From NCBI GenBank assembly GCA_032718475.1, contig JAUCBJ010009079.1, forward strand, positions 1 to 55,310: a DNA stretch of 55,310 nucleotides, in the 5' to 3' direction. The stretch is from Nemertoderma westbladi. Taxonomy: Eukaryota; Xenacoelomorpha; Nemertodermatida; Nemertodermatidae. The translations under genes and the position numbers were made by a program. Shown here in pieces: positions 54,502 through 55,310 of this stretch (position 1 is its first letter; each line of letters opens with the position of its first letter). The notes under the pieces were generated by a model. That model was given only the letters and a program-made list of their open reading frames with translations, was not told the DNA's origin and searched no databases.

Positions 54502-55310
54502 GACTGTAACTGAATGAAAAGGCCAACTTGTTTGATATGATAATAATTATTCATTAAAATTATAATTATTTCACAATAATATACAAACACTTTATCAAAT
54601 ATCTTTCATAAAATGGCTATTTAATTTACTTTTATTTCAAAATAAAATAAACCTTATGCATGTGGTGCTCTGGTTCGGGAGTGGTTCCATATACATACAA
54701 TTCGCCATCAATTATTTTATGCGGCCGAAAAAATGCAAGTCAGAACAAAACTTTTGGTCCCGAGTACCACATTGCTAATATACTACCAAAGCGAATAAAT
54801 TTCACGAACCATTTAGGGCTTAAATCTCGTCTGATCGATATATTTTGGAGATACTTCATTAATTTTAAACATTACTCAATTGATAATTCTTGTAGCTGGA
54901 CAGTGTAATGCAGCTATGTCTTAATGATCTGTTGAAACAATAACTCTCATCTTTCGATGATAGATGATTTTGATTTATACCCATAGATAACGACGTATAA
55001 TGCTTTTATTAATACATATTTCATTTCACTTCACATCCACTCTGGCCCTTTTAATACGCATATATTTCATCTAAATTTAAATTTAATACGCATATATTTT
55101 ATCTTATTCCATATGACATCCAGTCTGTCTCATAATTATTAGTAGGCTTACTGCAAAGCTCCCATTCAGTCCCTTACACTTACATGGTACGCTACACGGT
55201 TTTATGGGTGCACTACAGTTCCAGGTTTAATCTGGCTATCTAATATGTATTACATTTGCCTACAGTGCACTTAAATGGTAATTTTACATAAGCCTAATAT
55301 AATATTGAAC

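Larger units (their letters stand above)
52546..55310. other. Gene-poor AT-rich DNA to the window end
   Basis: No supported gene. It contains the two minisatellites listed separately, a pair of CCCGCACTTTACG words (53803, 53961) and a possible pol III A/B-box pair on the minus strand (53398-53469, 51-base spacing). Short frames at 54344-54526 and 54660-54908 lack any recognisable feature. Confidence 0.5.

Noticed and set aside
54344-54526. Minus-strand frame with repeated GPKRPGR
   Set aside because: It is the translation of the GGACGTTTCGGCCC minisatellite and not a gene.

Overview
The window is a repeat-dominated stretch of an animal genome. It is AT-rich, its only ordinary-looking host gene is an intron-free reading frame, and it holds BEL/Pao LTR elements (known only from animals), Penelope-like elements with a GIY-YIG endonuclease, and a CR1/L2/Jockey-type LINE. 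An invertebrate is most likely. I cannot name the phylum from sequence alone.

Layout. 1-938: a 56-bp minisatellite made of two diverged 28-bp halves. 1389-2333 (+): the one clear cellular gene, a membrane-anchored short-chain dehydrogenase of the SDR16C (retinol dehydrogenase-like) type. 3240-8542: a 42-bp minisatellite split by a decayed LINE (3603-7201). 8543-22915 (-): a complete BEL/Pao LTR retrotransposon with 1.6-1.7 kb LTRs and one intact 2683-codon gag-pol frame. A perfect 278-bp palindrome lies in its 3' non-coding part. 22916-32792: a nearly perfect 35-bp satellite starting exactly at the LTR and broken by a 100-N gap. 32793-36149: tandem and inverted repeats, G-runs and C-rich minisatellites, with no gene.

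36150-52545: a 16.4-kb block bounded by two inverted, very similar Penelope-like copies, PLE-A (-) and PLE-B (+). Both carry a hammerhead-ribozyme-like fold near the 3' end. Inside the block lie two identical 207-bp direct repeats 9.3 kb apart, several CCGGT-containing tandem repeats, and an intact 1359-codon BEL/Pao-derived gag-protease frame that has lost RT, most of RNase H and integrase (42042-46121). There is also a broken unrecognised reading frame with CCHC zinc-knuckle spacing (47761-48860). 52546-55310: gene-poor AT-rich DNA with two more 15-bp-type minisatellites.

How the parts relate. BEL-1 looks structurally complete and recent, because its LTRs are nearly identical. BEL-2 keeps only the particle-forming and protease half. 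PLE-B has a frameshift and no visible RT motif C, and PLE-A is 5'-truncated, so neither PLE can move by itself. Best leads: the gag-protease-only frame, the hammerhead-like fold shared by both PLE copies, the palindrome inside BEL-1, the satellite-LTR junction and the zinc-knuckle frame.
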